From JBBRBB01 sp038206235 (GTDB lineage Bacteria; Bacteroidota; Bacteroidia; Chitinophagales; Chitinophagaceae): DNA of 64,000 nt. The stretch lies in NCBI GenBank assembly GCA_038206235.1, contig JBBRBB010000008.1:89050-153049 (forward strand), given 5' to 3'. Shown piece after piece: positions 8,963 to 17,458 of the stretch. How positions within the stretch are numbered: position 1 is the stretch's first letter; every line of letters starts with the position of its first letter. Both the position numbers and the translations under genes were made by a program. Under the pieces are notes generated by a model. The model searched no databases and was not told where the DNA came from. It saw nothing but the letters and a program-made list of their open reading frames with translations.

Positions 8963-9694
8963 ATGTCAGTTGATAAAGTTTTCGATGAAGAAATAAAAAA
9001 AGCATCTGACTTTAAATTTGGAACCACGGTTGCAAATGTGTTTGATGATATGGTCAACCGCTCTGTTCCTTTCTACGGTGAAATTCAAAGAATGATTGCA
9101 GAACTGGCTGCTGATTATGCACAACCTGATACTGAAATCTACGACCTTGGCTGCTCCACCGGTACAACTATGATTGGGATGAACATACTGGTTGATGAAA
9201 ACATTGCATTTACCGGCATTGATGATTCTCCTGAAATGCTGGAGAAATGTAAAAACAAATTAAGTGAAGTTGGGTTCAAACGTAAATATCAATTACGCGT
9301 TGCGGATTTAAACAACGGAGTGGAAATGAGCAATGCTTCCGTTGCTGTGCTCTGCCTTACGCTGCAGTTCATCCGTCCTATCTACCGTGAAAAATTATTG
9401 AGAAATATTTATGAAGGTCTTGTACCCGGCGGTGGCTTAATATTAGTAGAAAAAATTCTTGCAGAAGACAATCGTTTCAACAGAGAATTCATTAACCATT
9501 ATTATAACTACAAGCGCAGGAATAATTACAGTGAAATGGAAATTTCTCAAAAAAGAGAAGCACTGGAAAATGTGCTTATTCCTTACAAGCTTAGCGAGAA
9601 CATCACTATACTCCGCGATACGGGCTTCGACCATGTGGAAGTTTTTTTTAAATGGTACAACTTTGCAGCATTAATGGCAATAAAAAAACAATAA
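8963..9694 (+). CDS. cmoA: Carboxy-S-adenosyl-L-methionine synthase CmoA
   Basis: CmoA converts SAM and prephenate to carboxy-SAM and phenylpyruvate; in the classical pathway CmoB then uses carboxy-SAM to make cmo5U34 in tRNA. The 243-residue protein shows FDDMVNRSVPFYGE at 27-40, the SAM loop DLGCSTGTT at 61-69, GIDDSPEMLEKC, LCLTLQFI and the diagnostic NYSEMEISQKREALENVL near 178-195. Its stop overlaps the start of the next gene (TAATG), so the two are translationally coupled. No cmoB is in the window; the partner is instead a membrane methyltransferase-like protein, which raises the possibility of another use of carboxy-SAM. Confidence 0.88.
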   Translation: MSVDKVFDEEIKKASDFKFGTTVANVFDDMVNRSVPFYGEIQRMIAELAADYAQPDTEIYDLGCSTGTTMIGMNILVDENIAFTGIDDSPEMLEKCKNKLSEVGFKRKYQLRVADLNNGVEMSNASVAVLCLTLQFIRPIYREKLLRNIYEGLVPGGGLILVEKILAEDNRFNREFINHYYNYKRRNNYSEMEISQKREALENVLIPYKLSENITILRDTGFDHVEVFFKWYNFAALMAIKKQ

Positions 9695-10416
9695 TGGTAC
9701 AAATTGGAAATTTCTTTTTCAAATACCGCAACTGGATTTTTATTCTCTTTTACCTCGCACTTTTTATTCCCTCGCCGCCACTATTTTCTCGAAGACATTT
9801 TAGTAACAACTATTATTTGTGGCCGATAATAATCGGCATAATCATAACTATCTCAGGTCAGTTGATTCGTGGCGCAACGATTGGACTTGCATACATTGTG
9901 CGTGGCGGCAAAGGAGGAAAGCCTTATGCAGAAGGGCTTGTAACAGAGGGCATTTTTAATCACTGCCGCAACCCACTGTATGTGGGTAATATTTTAATGC
10001 TGTTTGGAATAGGTATTTTATCTAACTCACTTTTTTACGTGGCGGTTATGATACCTGTATTTTTATTCATCTACCAGGCTATCGTACTTGCTGAAGAAAA
10101 TTTTCTGCGCGATAAATTCGGCGCATCATTCAATGAATATTGTGCAAGAGTAAATCGCTGGATTCCCAATTTCAGCGGCATTGGAAAAACTTTCAGCGGC
10201 ATGGAGTTTCGCTGGAAGAGATGGATACTGAAAGAGCATACCACGCAATTCATCTGGCTTGCAGGCATCATACTCATCCTGTTTTTAAAATATCCGCAGC
10301 TATCAAATTACAACATAGCGCAACGCAATAAAATTTTAATCATACTCTTATCAGCATTGGTATTAGTATATGCGCTGGTAAGATATTTAAAGAAGAGCGG
10401 CAAGATGGTGGAATAA
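9694..10416 (+). CDS. Isoprenylcysteine methyltransferase-like membrane protein
   Basis: A 240-residue integral membrane protein of the ICMT/PEMT-like methyltransferase superfamily. Several hydrophobic helices are visible (residues about 9-27, 43-62, 105-130, 185-203, 213-231). The catalytic signature is the HCRNPLYVGNILMLFG block near residue 90, followed by LAEENFLRDKFGASFNEYC around 130, the usual SAM-binding and C-terminal acidic motif. The ATG at 9694 overlaps the cmoA stop; a longer frame from 9652 would overlap cmoA by 14 codons and is not preferred. Substrate unknown; coupling with CmoA suggests it could use carboxy-SAM or act on a membrane lipid or quinone. Confidence 0.75.
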   Translation: MVQIGNFFFKYRNWIFILFYLALFIPSPPLFSRRHFSNNYYLWPIIIGIIITISGQLIRGATIGLAYIVRGGKGGKPYAEGLVTEGIFNHCRNPLYVGNILMLFGIGILSNSLFYVAVMIPVFLFIYQAIVLAEENFLRDKFGASFNEYCARVNRWIPNFSGIGKTFSGMEFRWKRWILKEHTTQFIWLAGIILILFLKYPQLSNYNIAQRNKILIILLSALVLVYALVRYLKKSGKMVE

Positions 10417-10587
10417 CGTTTAGCGTTTAGTGTTTCTCGTCAGTTTCTGATTCCCCCCTTTCGAGTGCTGATTGAAGGGAGTGAGACCTAACAGTCAATT
10501 AGCTCACAGTAACTGGCAACTCACCACTCATGATCTCCAATTTTTCCGACTCCTGAAAGCTGGTATCTGAAAGCTGATACCTCCGAT
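10417..10587. repeat. Spacer with two 7-bp array patches
   Basis: Heptamers run at 10417-10444 (CGTTTAG twice, TGTTTCT, CGTCAGT) and again at 10553-10587 (CTGAAAG, CTGGTAT, CTGAAAG, CTGATAC, CTCCGAT). The sequence between is degenerate and could be older array material. Confidence 0.6.
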
Positions 10588-10595
10588 CTTTTCGT

Positions 10596-10603
10596 TATTT
10601 TTG
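10596..10603 (+). promoter_or_regulatory. Candidate -7 box (TATTTTTG) for the Nfu gene
   Basis: Fits TAnnTTTG, 18 bases upstream of the ATG at 10622, leaving room for a short leader. No good -33 box is seen. Confidence 0.35.
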
Positions 10604-10621
10604 CAGTTCAAATTATTTTGT

Positions 10622-11224
10622 ATGATTAAAACAGGTAATCCGGTCATCAGCATATACACAGAAATGACTCCCAATCCTGAGACCATGAAGTTTGTAGCAA
10701 ACAAACTTTTGTATCCTGGCAAGAGCATAGATTTTCAGGATGAATCTCAGGCAGACCCATCGCCGCTTGCTAAAGAACTATTCAGCTTTCCCTTTATAAA
10801 AAGTGTATTTATTGCAAGCAATTTTGTAACACTTACAAAAACGCCCGATACGGAAGACTGGTACGAGGTTATACCTTCTGTAAAGCAATTTCTAAAAGAG
10901 TATCTTGAAAATGGCGAACCGATAATTAATGAAGAAGAAGTAGCAAAAACAAAACAGGATACCGGCAATATTGTTTTGAGTGAAGACCCGGATGTGGTAA
11001 AGCGCATTAAAGAACTGCTCGATAATTATGTAAAGCCTGCAGTGGAAATGGATGGCGGTGCCATACAATTCAAGAGTTATGATGATGATGGCGTTTTAAC
11101 CTTAATGTTGCAGGGAAGCTGCAGTGGCTGCCCCTCATCAATGATTACCTTAAAAGCAGGAATTGAAGGAATGATGAAACGCATGATACCAGAAGTAAAA
11201 GAAGTAGTGGCGGAGGCAGAGTGA
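10622..11224 (+). CDS. Nfu-type iron-sulfur scaffold protein (NifU family)
   Basis: A 200-residue two-domain Fe-S carrier. Residues 10-95 form the Nfu N-terminal domain (IYTEMTPNPETMKFVANKLL near the start). Residues 120-195 are the NifU C-terminal domain with the cluster-binding Cys167 and Cys170 in GSCSGCPSS. It would receive a 4Fe-4S cluster from the SUF machinery and pass it to client enzymes in the cytoplasm. ATG at 10622 is used; a TTG seven codons earlier is possible but overlaps the candidate -7 box. A strong terminator follows at 11291. Confidence 0.9.
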   Translation: MIKTGNPVISIYTEMTPNPETMKFVANKLLYPGKSIDFQDESQADPSPLAKELFSFPFIKSVFIASNFVTLTKTPDTEDWYEVIPSVKQFLKEYLENGEPIINEEEVAKTKQDTGNIVLSEDPDVVKRIKELLDNYVKPAVEMDGGAIQFKSYDDDGVLTLMLQGSCSGCPSSMITLKAGIEGMMKRMIPEVKEVVAEAE

Positions 11225-11232
11225 AGTTGCAG

Positions 11233-11264
11233 GAGTTGAATGGTTGAATGGTTACATGGTTGAA
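11233..11264. repeat. 8-bp tandem array
   Basis: Octamers GAGTTGAA, TGGTTGAA, TGGTTACA, TGGTTGAA lie just after the Nfu stop and before its terminator. Confidence 0.6.
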
Positions 11265-11290
11265 GCTAATTATAATATTTGAATGATAAG

Positions 11291-11315
11291 CATCTCTGAA
11301 TTGAGATGTTTTTTT
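11291..11315 (+). terminator. Rho-independent terminator after the Nfu gene
   Basis: Stem CATCTC/GAGATG with a six-base loop (TGAATT) followed by seven T residues. It stops just before the 3' end of the convergent saccharopine-dehydrogenase-like gene. Confidence 0.8.
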
Positions 11316-11316
11316 A

Positions 11317-12450
11317 TTACCCCTTTAGGGGCAGGGGTTTCCAATTTATATTTCTTTCTCTCAAATAATTTACTACAAAATCAAAACACTCTTTGTGTTT
11401 GCCTACAAGCTCTGGCGGAAAAACACCTTTTTCTGCAAACATTTTATTGGCAAGCAAATGAACGGCTGCGGTACAGGTACACCCTGTCGTGCGACTCATC
11501 GAAGAAATTTTAGTAGCAGCATCATACCTGTCAAGCATATTATATTCAACATGCTGATGCGTTCCATTCTTTTCACCTTCCACAATTACTTTCATTATCG
11601 TTAATTCTTCTTCTTCGGCACCAAGCTTCCAGTCATTAAATAAAATCTTTGAAGTAAATTCAAGCGGAGTGATTTCTGCATTCTTTATTTGCATTGAATC
11701 TGTGCTGAAAAATCCGCTTTGCTTTAATGCAATAATTAATTCCACATGCCCGGGATAACGCAGTGTTTTTTCTTTCAGATTTGGAATATGCGGCATGGTG
11801 AATAACAAGCTGCGCAAACCATCGGTATTAAAGGCTTCCAGCGTTCCCACTTCATCAAAGCTCATATATTCTCTTTCACTTAGTGCAGGCTTGGTGATAA
11901 TATGACCATTCTCTTTTAGTCTTGCAGGCCGTATATATTCTTCAATAACATCAACGGGTGAGAATGGCGCTTTATATTCAAACGGTTTTTTTCTCACCCT
12001 GGGTAAACCGCCAACATAACATTCAAAATTGGTAACGGTCATTTCTTCGTTATAGCGACCAAGAATAAAATTGCTCATGCCGGGAGCCACACCAACATCA
12101 GTGATAACCGTAACATTTTTTTGTTTTGCCAGCGCATCAAGCTGCAAAACATCTTCAGGGAAAAAAGAAATATCCGCCACATTTTTCCCTGCGTTGATAA
12201 CTGCTTTTAGAGTATCAAAACCTATAAATCCCGGCACAGCAGTTACTACAATATCATAAGGAGCTAACCAATTACTGTAGTGTTGATATTGCTTTAAATC
12301 TGCCTGCTGTGTTTGTATAGTGTTATTGCGCTCTTTCAGCAATTGTAAATTTTGTTCATTTACATCAAAAGAAGTAACATTGAATGCAGTTGCAAGATCT
12401 AAACCCATTGCCCTGCCTACCATGCCTGCGCCGAGTATTGCAATTTTCAT
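11317..12450 (-). CDS. Saccharopine/lysine dehydrogenase family protein
   Basis: NAD(P)-dependent oxidoreductase of 377 residues. The N-terminal Rossmann fold starts MKIAILGAGMVGRAMG, with VTAVPGFIG near 70 and VITDVGVAPGMSNF near 115, typical of saccharopine dehydrogenase and lysine 6-dehydrogenase. The C-terminal catalytic domain follows (PYKAPFSPVD-like region and MSRTTGCTCTAAVHLLA near 320). The last residues KPLPLKG are encoded by a C/G-rich inverted repeat. No lysine-catabolism operon surrounds it. Substrate could be saccharopine, lysine or another amino acid; the family is clear, the reaction is not. Confidence 0.82.
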   Translation of the reverse strand: MKIAILGAGMVGRAMGLDLATAFNVTSFDVNEQNLQLLKERNNTIQTQQADLKQYQHYSNWLAPYDIVVTAVPGFIGFDTLKAVINAGKNVADISFFPEDVLQLDALAKQKNVTVITDVGVAPGMSNFILGRYNEEMTVTNFECYVGGLPRVRKKPFEYKAPFSPVDVIEEYIRPARLKENGHIITKPALSEREYMSFDEVGTLEAFNTDGLRSLLFTMPHIPNLKEKTLRYPGHVELIIALKQSGFFSTDSMQIKNAEITPLEFTSKILFNDWKLGAEEEELTIMKVIVEGEKNGTHQHVEYNMLDRYDAATKISSMSRTTGCTCTAAVHLLANKMFAEKGVFPPELVGKHKECFDFVVNYLRERNINWKPLPLKG

Positions 12451-12517
12451 TTATTAAAATTTGGGGGCAAAGATGTAACAAAGAGACGAAGAAGTAAAAG
12501 AGAAAAAAGAGTTCAGC

Positions 12518-13201
12518 ATGGAAAAATTCAGGTTTCATGTAACTTCACTTTTTCACATGCAGCAAATTATTCAGCAATTTATTGACGGCATGAAGGCAAC
12601 TACAGGGCTTGAATACGTTGCCGTATTTGCAGGCATTGCAAGCGTTTGGTATAGCCGTAAAGAAAATATTTTGGTTTATCCTGTGGGGCTAATTAATACC
12701 ATCATCTACATTTATCTTTTTGTAAAAGGGCATTTGTTTGGCGAGGCAAGTGTAAATTTTTATTATACCGTGATGAGTATTTATGGCTGGATTTTATGGG
12801 CAAAAAAAGATGAACAAAAACATCATGTTATTGTTATCACCACATCCACATCAAAGGAATGGATAGTGCAGCTCATATTCTTTGCAATGTTTTACATAGC
12901 TCTCTACTTTGCATTATTATATATTAAAAATTCATTTGCTCCGGGTGCAATTCCCTGGGCGGATGCATTCGCCAGCGCAACTGCCTATACAGGCATGTGG
13001 CTGATGACGAAGAAAAAAGTAGAAAGCTGGTATTGGTGGGTTGCAACGAACATTGCTTCTATTCCTCTATGTTTTGTAAAGCACTATGTTTTTACCAGTG
13101 TCTATTATTTAATATTGCTTGGGATGGCTTTCTGGGGATTGATGGAATGGAGAAGAAGAGTAGAAACAACTATTCAAAAGGCAATAAGCAAAAGGCAATA
13201 G
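12518..13201 (+). CDS. pnuC: Nicotinamide riboside transporter PnuC
   Basis: Integral membrane facilitator of nicotinamide riboside uptake, 227 residues with about seven hydrophobic helices. Family marks include SVWYSRKENILVYPVGLINTI near 45-65, FGEASVNFYYTVMSIYGW near 75-93 and KKKVESWYWWVATNIASIPL near 165-185. The first 14 residues precede a second possible start (MQQIIQ); the latter may be the real one. The final nine residues (TTIQKAISK and on) are encoded by a 7-bp tandem array that continues to the next gene, so the original C-terminus has been replaced or extended. The neighbouring kinase gene gives a complete uptake-and-phosphorylation pair. Confidence 0.9.
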   Translation: MEKFRFHVTSLFHMQQIIQQFIDGMKATTGLEYVAVFAGIASVWYSRKENILVYPVGLINTIIYIYLFVKGHLFGEASVNFYYTVMSIYGWILWAKKDEQKHHVIVITTSTSKEWIVQLIFFAMFYIALYFALLYIKNSFAPGAIPWADAFASATAYTGMWLMTKKKVESWYWWVATNIASIPLCFVKHYVFTSVYYLILLGMAFWGLMEWRRRVETTIQKAISKRQ

Positions 13202-13271
13202 ACAATAGGCAAAAGGCAATAAGCAATAGACAATAGACAATAGGCAATAAGCAATGTTCAATGTTCAATGA
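13174..13271. repeat. 7-bp tandem array across the pnuC-kinase junction
   Basis: About fourteen heptamers in perfect register (GCAATAA, GCAAAAG, GCAATAG, ACAATAG and variants, ending TCAATGT, TCAATGA). It encodes the PnuC C-terminus, fills the spacer, and its last unit supplies the ATG of the downstream kinase gene. Confidence 0.85.
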
Positions 13272-13828
13272 AGAAAATTGTTATTATAGGACCGGAGAGT
13301 ACAGGCAAAAGCACACTCTGCCAGCAGCTCGCACACCACTACAATACTTTATGGTGCCCGGAATATGCAAGAGAATATTTGCTTACTCATGGAACAAATT
13401 ATAATTACGATAATATGCTTACAATTGCAAAAGAACAGATAAGTTTAGAAGAAAAGTTTGAGTTTGCAACAAACGAAAAACAACAAACGAAAAACAATAA
13501 ACTTTTTTTTATTGATACCGACATGTACGTGATGAAAGTTTGGTGCGAATATGTATTTGGAAAATGCCACCCCTTTATTTTAGATAAAATAGCAGAAAGA
13601 AAATATGATTTATATCTTCTTTGTAATATTGATTTACCATGGATAAAAGATAAGCTGCGTGAATACCCTGATGAAAAACCAAGAAAAGAATTATACAGAA
13701 TTTATAAAGATATTCTTATTAACCAGCAAACTCAGTGGGCTGAAATCAGCGGCAATTATGAAGAGCGATTACAAAAAGCAATTGTTGCAGTTAATAAATT
13801 TTGTATTACTAATGCTGAAGTTCAATAA
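13268..13828 (+). CDS. NadR-like nicotinamide riboside kinase (AAA ATPase)
   Basis: P-loop kinase of 186 residues matching the ribosylnicotinamide-kinase domain of NadR, which phosphorylates nicotinamide riboside to NMN in NAD salvage. Walker A is GPESTGKST at 8-16; CPEYAREYL near 30-38 and FFIDTDMYVMKVW near 80-92 (Walker B-like) follow. The NMN-adenylyltransferase and repressor domains of enterobacterial NadR are absent. Residues 67-78 (TNEKQQTKNNK) are encoded by a 35-bp heptamer array and look like a loop insertion. The start codon lies in the last heptamer of the upstream array. Direct pairing with pnuC supports the function. Confidence 0.85.
   Translation: MKKIVIIGPESTGKSTLCQQLAHHYNTLWCPEYAREYLLTHGTNYNYDNMLTIAKEQISLEEKFEFATNEKQQTKNNKLFFIDTDMYVMKVWCEYVFGKCHPFILDKIAERKYDLYLLCNIDLPWIKDKLREYPDEKPRKELYRIYKDILINQQTQWAEISGNYEERLQKAIVAVNKFCITNAEVQ
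13468..13502. repeat. In-gene 7-bp array inside the NadR-like kinase
   Basis: Five heptamers: AACAAAC, GAAAAAC, AACAAAC, GAAAAAC, AATAAAC. 35 bp is not a multiple of three, so loss or gain of one unit would shift the frame. Confidence 0.75.
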
Positions 13829-13900
13829 CTATACAGGTGATGAACGGATTGCGACGCAACGAAGATGCTATGAAACACCACAGTTGGTATCAAAAAAAAA

Positions 13901-14640
13901 TCAGTAATCAGTCTTAATACTTGTATCAAACGTAATGCGATAGGTTTTAAACATCTTATCCCATATAGAAAAAATGTTTCCAAAGTTGCTGTCTGTTTCA
14001 GGCCGCATATAATGATGGTGTACAAGATGCATAGTGGGAGTTAAAATAAATACTCTTAAAATTTTATCAACCCCTTCCGGCAATTGTATGTTTGCATGAT
14101 TGAATTGAGAAAGCACCGCACTCAGTGATTGATACAACATTACCAGCCATATTGGGGCACCGCCGCTTATAAACACCGCAAGCGTTGTAAACACAGCCCT
14201 GAAAACACTTTCACCAGGATGATGCCTGTTTGCAGTAGTGGTATCCACATGCATATCTGCATGATGCACTATATGAAAACGCCACATCCATTTTATTTTA
14301 TGCTCAATGAAATGAATAGCATAAGCGCCGATTAAATCGAGCAGCATTAAACCAATTATCATCAGTAACCAAAGTGGCATTTTTATCCATTGTAATATTC
14401 CAAAATGATTTTGTATGCACCATTCGCTGGTAAAACAATCAGCAATGCAAAAGCGAAGTTTACAATGACGGTAGTGATGGTAAAAAAAATATTGATTGAT
14501 GCATGCTTCCATTTATTGTACTTGAATCTGAATAAAGGAACTGCGCTTTCTATAAGCCAGAAAAGAGTGATGCCCCCTGCAAGAATTAATGCCCGGTGCA
14601 GCGAAGAAATGGTTTCAAAATATTGGATGATTGAATTCAT
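13901..14640 (-). pseudogene. Sterol desaturase/fatty-acid hydroxylase family gene with a frameshift
   Basis: Membrane di-iron hydroxylase-family gene split over two frames. The N-terminal 80 residues start at 14640 (MNSIIQYFETISSLHRALIL) and read through two membrane helices to LIVLPA. The rest continues in another frame as EWCIQNHFGILQWIKMPLW to the stop at 13901. The 740-bp span is two bases more than a multiple of three, consistent with one lost base near 14421-14440. The histidine clusters HFIEH, HIVHH and HLVHHHY are intact, so only the single shift separates it from a full product of about 246 residues. It may be a recent pseudogene or a sequence error. Confidence 0.8.
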
Positions 14641-14669
14641 GAAGGTAAAAAATTCGGGTATAATTACTC

Positions 14670-15233
14670 TTACACCGCCATCATGCTTTTTTCTTTGGCT
14701 GCAAGATGTTTATCAACCAACACAATAAATTTATCTGTAAGCTCCTGCGTATTTTTCTCAGCATCTTTTGCAACATCTTCGCTTAGTCCTTCTTTTTGAA
14801 GCCTCTTAATATGTTCGATTGCATCTCTTCGTATACTGCGTATGGCTACTTTTGAGTGCTCGCCTTCATTGCCGGCTTTTTTAACTAATTCACGTCTGCG
14901 TTCTTCTGTTAACGGAGGTAAAAAAAGGCGAATCTGATTTCCATCATTTTGCGGAGTGATGCCGATATTGGCGGCCATAATTGCTTTCTCGATTACGCCA
15001 AGCATATTTTTTTCCCAGGGCTGTATGCTTATTGTTCGGGCATCAAGGATAGAAACATTTGCTACCTGATTTATAGGAGTGGGAGTGCCATAATATTCTG
15101 CGTTAACGCCATCGAGCATCGAAGGATTTGCTTTGCCCGCTCTTATTTTTATTAATTCTGTTTCAAGATGTGTAATGGCTTTCTGCATAGAAGATTCAGC
15201 ATCATCCAATATTAATTCCAGTTCTTCTTCCAT
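14670..15233 (-). CDS. frr: Ribosome recycling factor
   Basis: RRF splits post-termination 70S ribosomes together with EF-G. The 187-residue length is normal. Signature stretches are ITHLETELIKIRAGKANPSML near 20-40, YYGTPTPINQVANVS near 47-61, ISIQPWEKNMLGVIEKAI near 68-85, PPLTEERRRELVK near 105-117 and the final helix of the tail bundle. The start MEEELELILDDAE is the only good in-frame ATG. It lies downstream of a disrupted membrane gene and in the same direction as the WecA-like gene; pyrH, a frequent neighbour, is not in the window. Confidence 0.97.
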   Translation of the reverse strand: MEEELELILDDAESSMQKAITHLETELIKIRAGKANPSMLDGVNAEYYGTPTPINQVANVSILDARTISIQPWEKNMLGVIEKAIMAANIGITPQNDGNQIRLFLPPLTEERRRELVKKAGNEGEHSKVAIRSIRRDAIEHIKRLQKEGLSEDVAKDAEKNTQELTDKFIVLVDKHLAAKEKSMMAV

Positions 15234-15286
15234 AAAAATTCATTATGCAGCAAAATTAATAAATACTAAAAATGTAAGATGTAAAC

Positions 15287-16438
15287 CTATTCTTCGTTGA
15301 TGGAAACTTTTTCTTTTGGCCTATAGATGGTATAAACTTTTACATCGTCATCGTCATCTTCCTCTTCCACCTCTTCCATTTCACCGGTAACAATATGCAA
15401 CCGGTTTCTGGCGGGTAAAAACCGCTTGAATAAGAATACGCCTGCAAAAAACAGTGCAAATTGCGATGTAACAATAATATTAATGTTGAGATTTTGCATA
15501 AGGAACGAAACAGCCGCAAACAGAAGGGCAAAAATTAAAATGGTAATGGTTACTCTTGTATGCGTGTAGGCCTTATTAAGCAATACATGATGCAAATGAT
15601 TTCTGTCTGGTGCGATAGGGGACTTTTTATTCACCAGTCTTAATACAAACACACGAAGCACATCCATAAGCGGAATAAGCAAAATTCCAAAACCGATAGC
15701 GGGTGCTGAATGAACTGCAAAAGATTCAGCTGTATTTGCAGTTTCAACAAATTTAATTATCAGCACCGCATTTACCAGCCCCAGCAAAGTAGAACCCGAA
15801 TCGCCCATGAAAATTCTGGCAGGCGGAAAATTATAAATCAGAAATGCAAGCAGTGCACCGCTCATGGAAAAACCTAAAAGCGCAAAAGCTATATTATTGT
15901 TGAGAAGAAAAAATAACCCGAACAAAATACAGGAAAACAAACCGAGAGAAGCTGCAAGCCCATCAACACCATCAATAAGATTAAAAGAATTAATGATAAG
16001 TATGATTGAAAAAAAAGTGATTATATGGCTTTCCATTTCGCTTAAAGCATACACGCCCATAAAACCATGCAGGTTTGTAATTAGCAAGTGTGCTTTTAAG
16101 GTAAGTATAATTGCCACTGCAAACTGCCCAAAAACTTTTTTCCATGCAGTTAAAACAAAAATATCATCAATAACGCCCATAATAAAAATCACAAAAAATG
16201 CGGCGAGATAATATTGAAACTCTGCACTAAAAGTTTTAAAGTCTGAAACTAGAAGCAGGCTTAGCATGAGGCCGAAAAAAATTCCGATGCCGCCAAGGGA
16301 AGATATAGGGTCTGTATGTGTTTTTCTTTCATCAGGAACATCGTACAGCTTATTTACACGGGCAATTTTTATTACAAAAGGTAACAGAAAAAAAGTTATC
16401 AGGTAAGAGATCATTATTCCGGTAGCGGTCTGAATCAT
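15287..16438 (-). CDS. MraY/WecA-like undecaprenyl-phosphate sugar-1-phosphate transferase
   Basis: Polytopic membrane enzyme of glycosyltransferase family 4, which moves a sugar-1-phosphate (usually GlcNAc-1-P) from UDP-sugar onto a polyprenyl phosphate to start O-antigen, capsule or related glycan synthesis. The 383-residue protein has about eleven hydrophobic segments, the motif FNLIDGVDGLAASLG near 155-169 and ARIFMGDSGSTLLG near 210-224, and a HLHH-type cytoplasmic motif (DRNHLHHVLL) near 280. MDGVIDDIF-like Asp motif is seen in MGVIDDIFVL near 89. The acidic tail (EEVEEEDDDDDV) is unusual. It lies near other surface-sugar genes only at a distance. Confidence 0.87.
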   Translation of the reverse strand: MIQTATGIMISYLITFFLLPFVIKIARVNKLYDVPDERKTHTDPISSLGGIGIFFGLMLSLLLVSDFKTFSAEFQYYLAAFFVIFIMGVIDDIFVLTAWKKVFGQFAVAIILTLKAHLLITNLHGFMGVYALSEMESHIITFFSIILIINSFNLIDGVDGLAASLGLFSCILFGLFFLLNNNIAFALLGFSMSGALLAFLIYNFPPARIFMGDSGSTLLGLVNAVLIIKFVETANTAESFAVHSAPAIGFGILLIPLMDVLRVFVLRLVNKKSPIAPDRNHLHHVLLNKAYTHTRVTITILIFALLFAAVSFLMQNLNINIIVTSQFALFFAGVFLFKRFLPARNRLHIVTGEMEEVEEEDDDDDVKVYTIYRPKEKVSINEE

Positions 16439-16590
16439 GCAATCAATTTTATATCCTTCAAACTAAACCTTTTCTTTTGTAAATATAAGCCTTGCGCCAA
16501 CATACCAAACAAAATTTTCTGGATAAATTATTCTGGTAAATAAAAAGAATTAATGGCCTCTGTTTTACAGGCTTTGTTGCTATTAACCCT

Positions 16591-16598
16591 TAGTTTTG
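16591..16598 (+). promoter_or_regulatory. Candidate -7 box (TAGTTTTG) upstream of the transketolase gene
   Basis: Fits TAnnTTTG, 17 bases before the ATG at 16616. Its position inside the longer reading frame that begins at 16553 favours the downstream start. Confidence 0.4.
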
Positions 16599-16615
16599 CC
16601 GCCAAAATTATAGCA

Positions 16616-17458
16616 ATGGCCGATATTGCCCAACTAAAGAATATTGCTGCACAGATAAGACGTGATATTGTGCGCATGGTGTATGGCGCGCAAAGCGGTC
16701 ATCCAGGCGGCTCTTTAGGATGCACCGATTTTTTTACGGCTCTTTATTTTGAGGGAATGCAGCACAATTGGAAATTTTCAATGGATGGCATTAATGAGGA
16801 TATTTTCTTTTTATCTAATGGACATATATCGCCGGTTTTTTATGCGACCCTTGCACGCAGCGGATATTTTGATATTAAGGAACTTTCTACTTTCAGAAAA
16901 ATAAATTCGCGTTTACAGGGACATCCAACTACGCATGAACATTTACCAGGTATACGGGTTGCCAGCGGCTCTCTGGGGCAGGGCATGAGTGTTGCTATTG
17001 GTGCTGCGCTTGCAAAAAGATTAAATAATGATAAGCATCTTGTTTTTTCGCTGCATGGCGATGGTGAATTAGATGAGGGACAAAATTGGGAAGCGATTAT
17101 GAGCGCCCCAAATTTAAAGGTTGACAATTTGATTTCTACGGTTGACTGGAATGGTCAGCAAATTGATGGACCCACAAAAAAAGTAATGAACCTGGGAAAC
17201 CTGCACGCAAAGTTTGATGCATTTGGATGGCAGGTTCTTGAAATGAATGGAAATGATATAGAAGAAGTGATAGCTACTGTAAACAAAGCAAAATCTCTTA
17301 CCGGAAATGGCTTGCCAGTTTGCATTTTGATGAGAACGGTGATGGGAAAAGGTGTAGATTTTATGGAGGGACATTATGAATGGCATGGAGTGGCACCCAA
17401 TGATGAGCAACTTGCAAAGGCATTAGCCGAATTGCCCGAAACACTTGGAGATTATTAA
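16616..17458 (+). CDS. Transketolase, N-terminal (thiamine diphosphate) subunit
   Basis: First half of a split transketolase (280 residues), carrying the ThDP-pyrophosphate domain that acts in the pentose phosphate pathway together with a separate C-terminal subunit. Landmarks: GAQSGHPGGSLGCTDFFTAL near residue 23-42, LSNGHISPVFYA, GSLGQGMSVAIGAALA near 122-137 and the ThDP/Mg motif HGDGELDEGQNWEAIM near 150-165. The start MADIAQLKN is chosen over a 21-codon longer frame because a candidate -7 box lies in between. The matching C-terminal subunit, usually directly downstream in relatives, is absent here; accessory DNA follows instead. Confidence 0.9.
   Translation: MADIAQLKNIAAQIRRDIVRMVYGAQSGHPGGSLGCTDFFTALYFEGMQHNWKFSMDGINEDIFFLSNGHISPVFYATLARSGYFDIKELSTFRKINSRLQGHPTTHEHLPGIRVASGSLGQGMSVAIGAALAKRLNNDKHLVFSLHGDGELDEGQNWEAIMSAPNLKVDNLISTVDWNGQQIDGPTKKVMNLGNLHAKFDAFGWQVLEMNGNDIEEVIATVNKAKSLTGNGLPVCILMRTVMGKGVDFMEGHYEWHGVAPNDEQLAKALAELPETLGDY

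Noticed and set aside
13901..14512. Two separate membrane proteins instead of one frameshifted sterol desaturase
   Set aside because: The two parts join into one known domain order and neither is complete alone.
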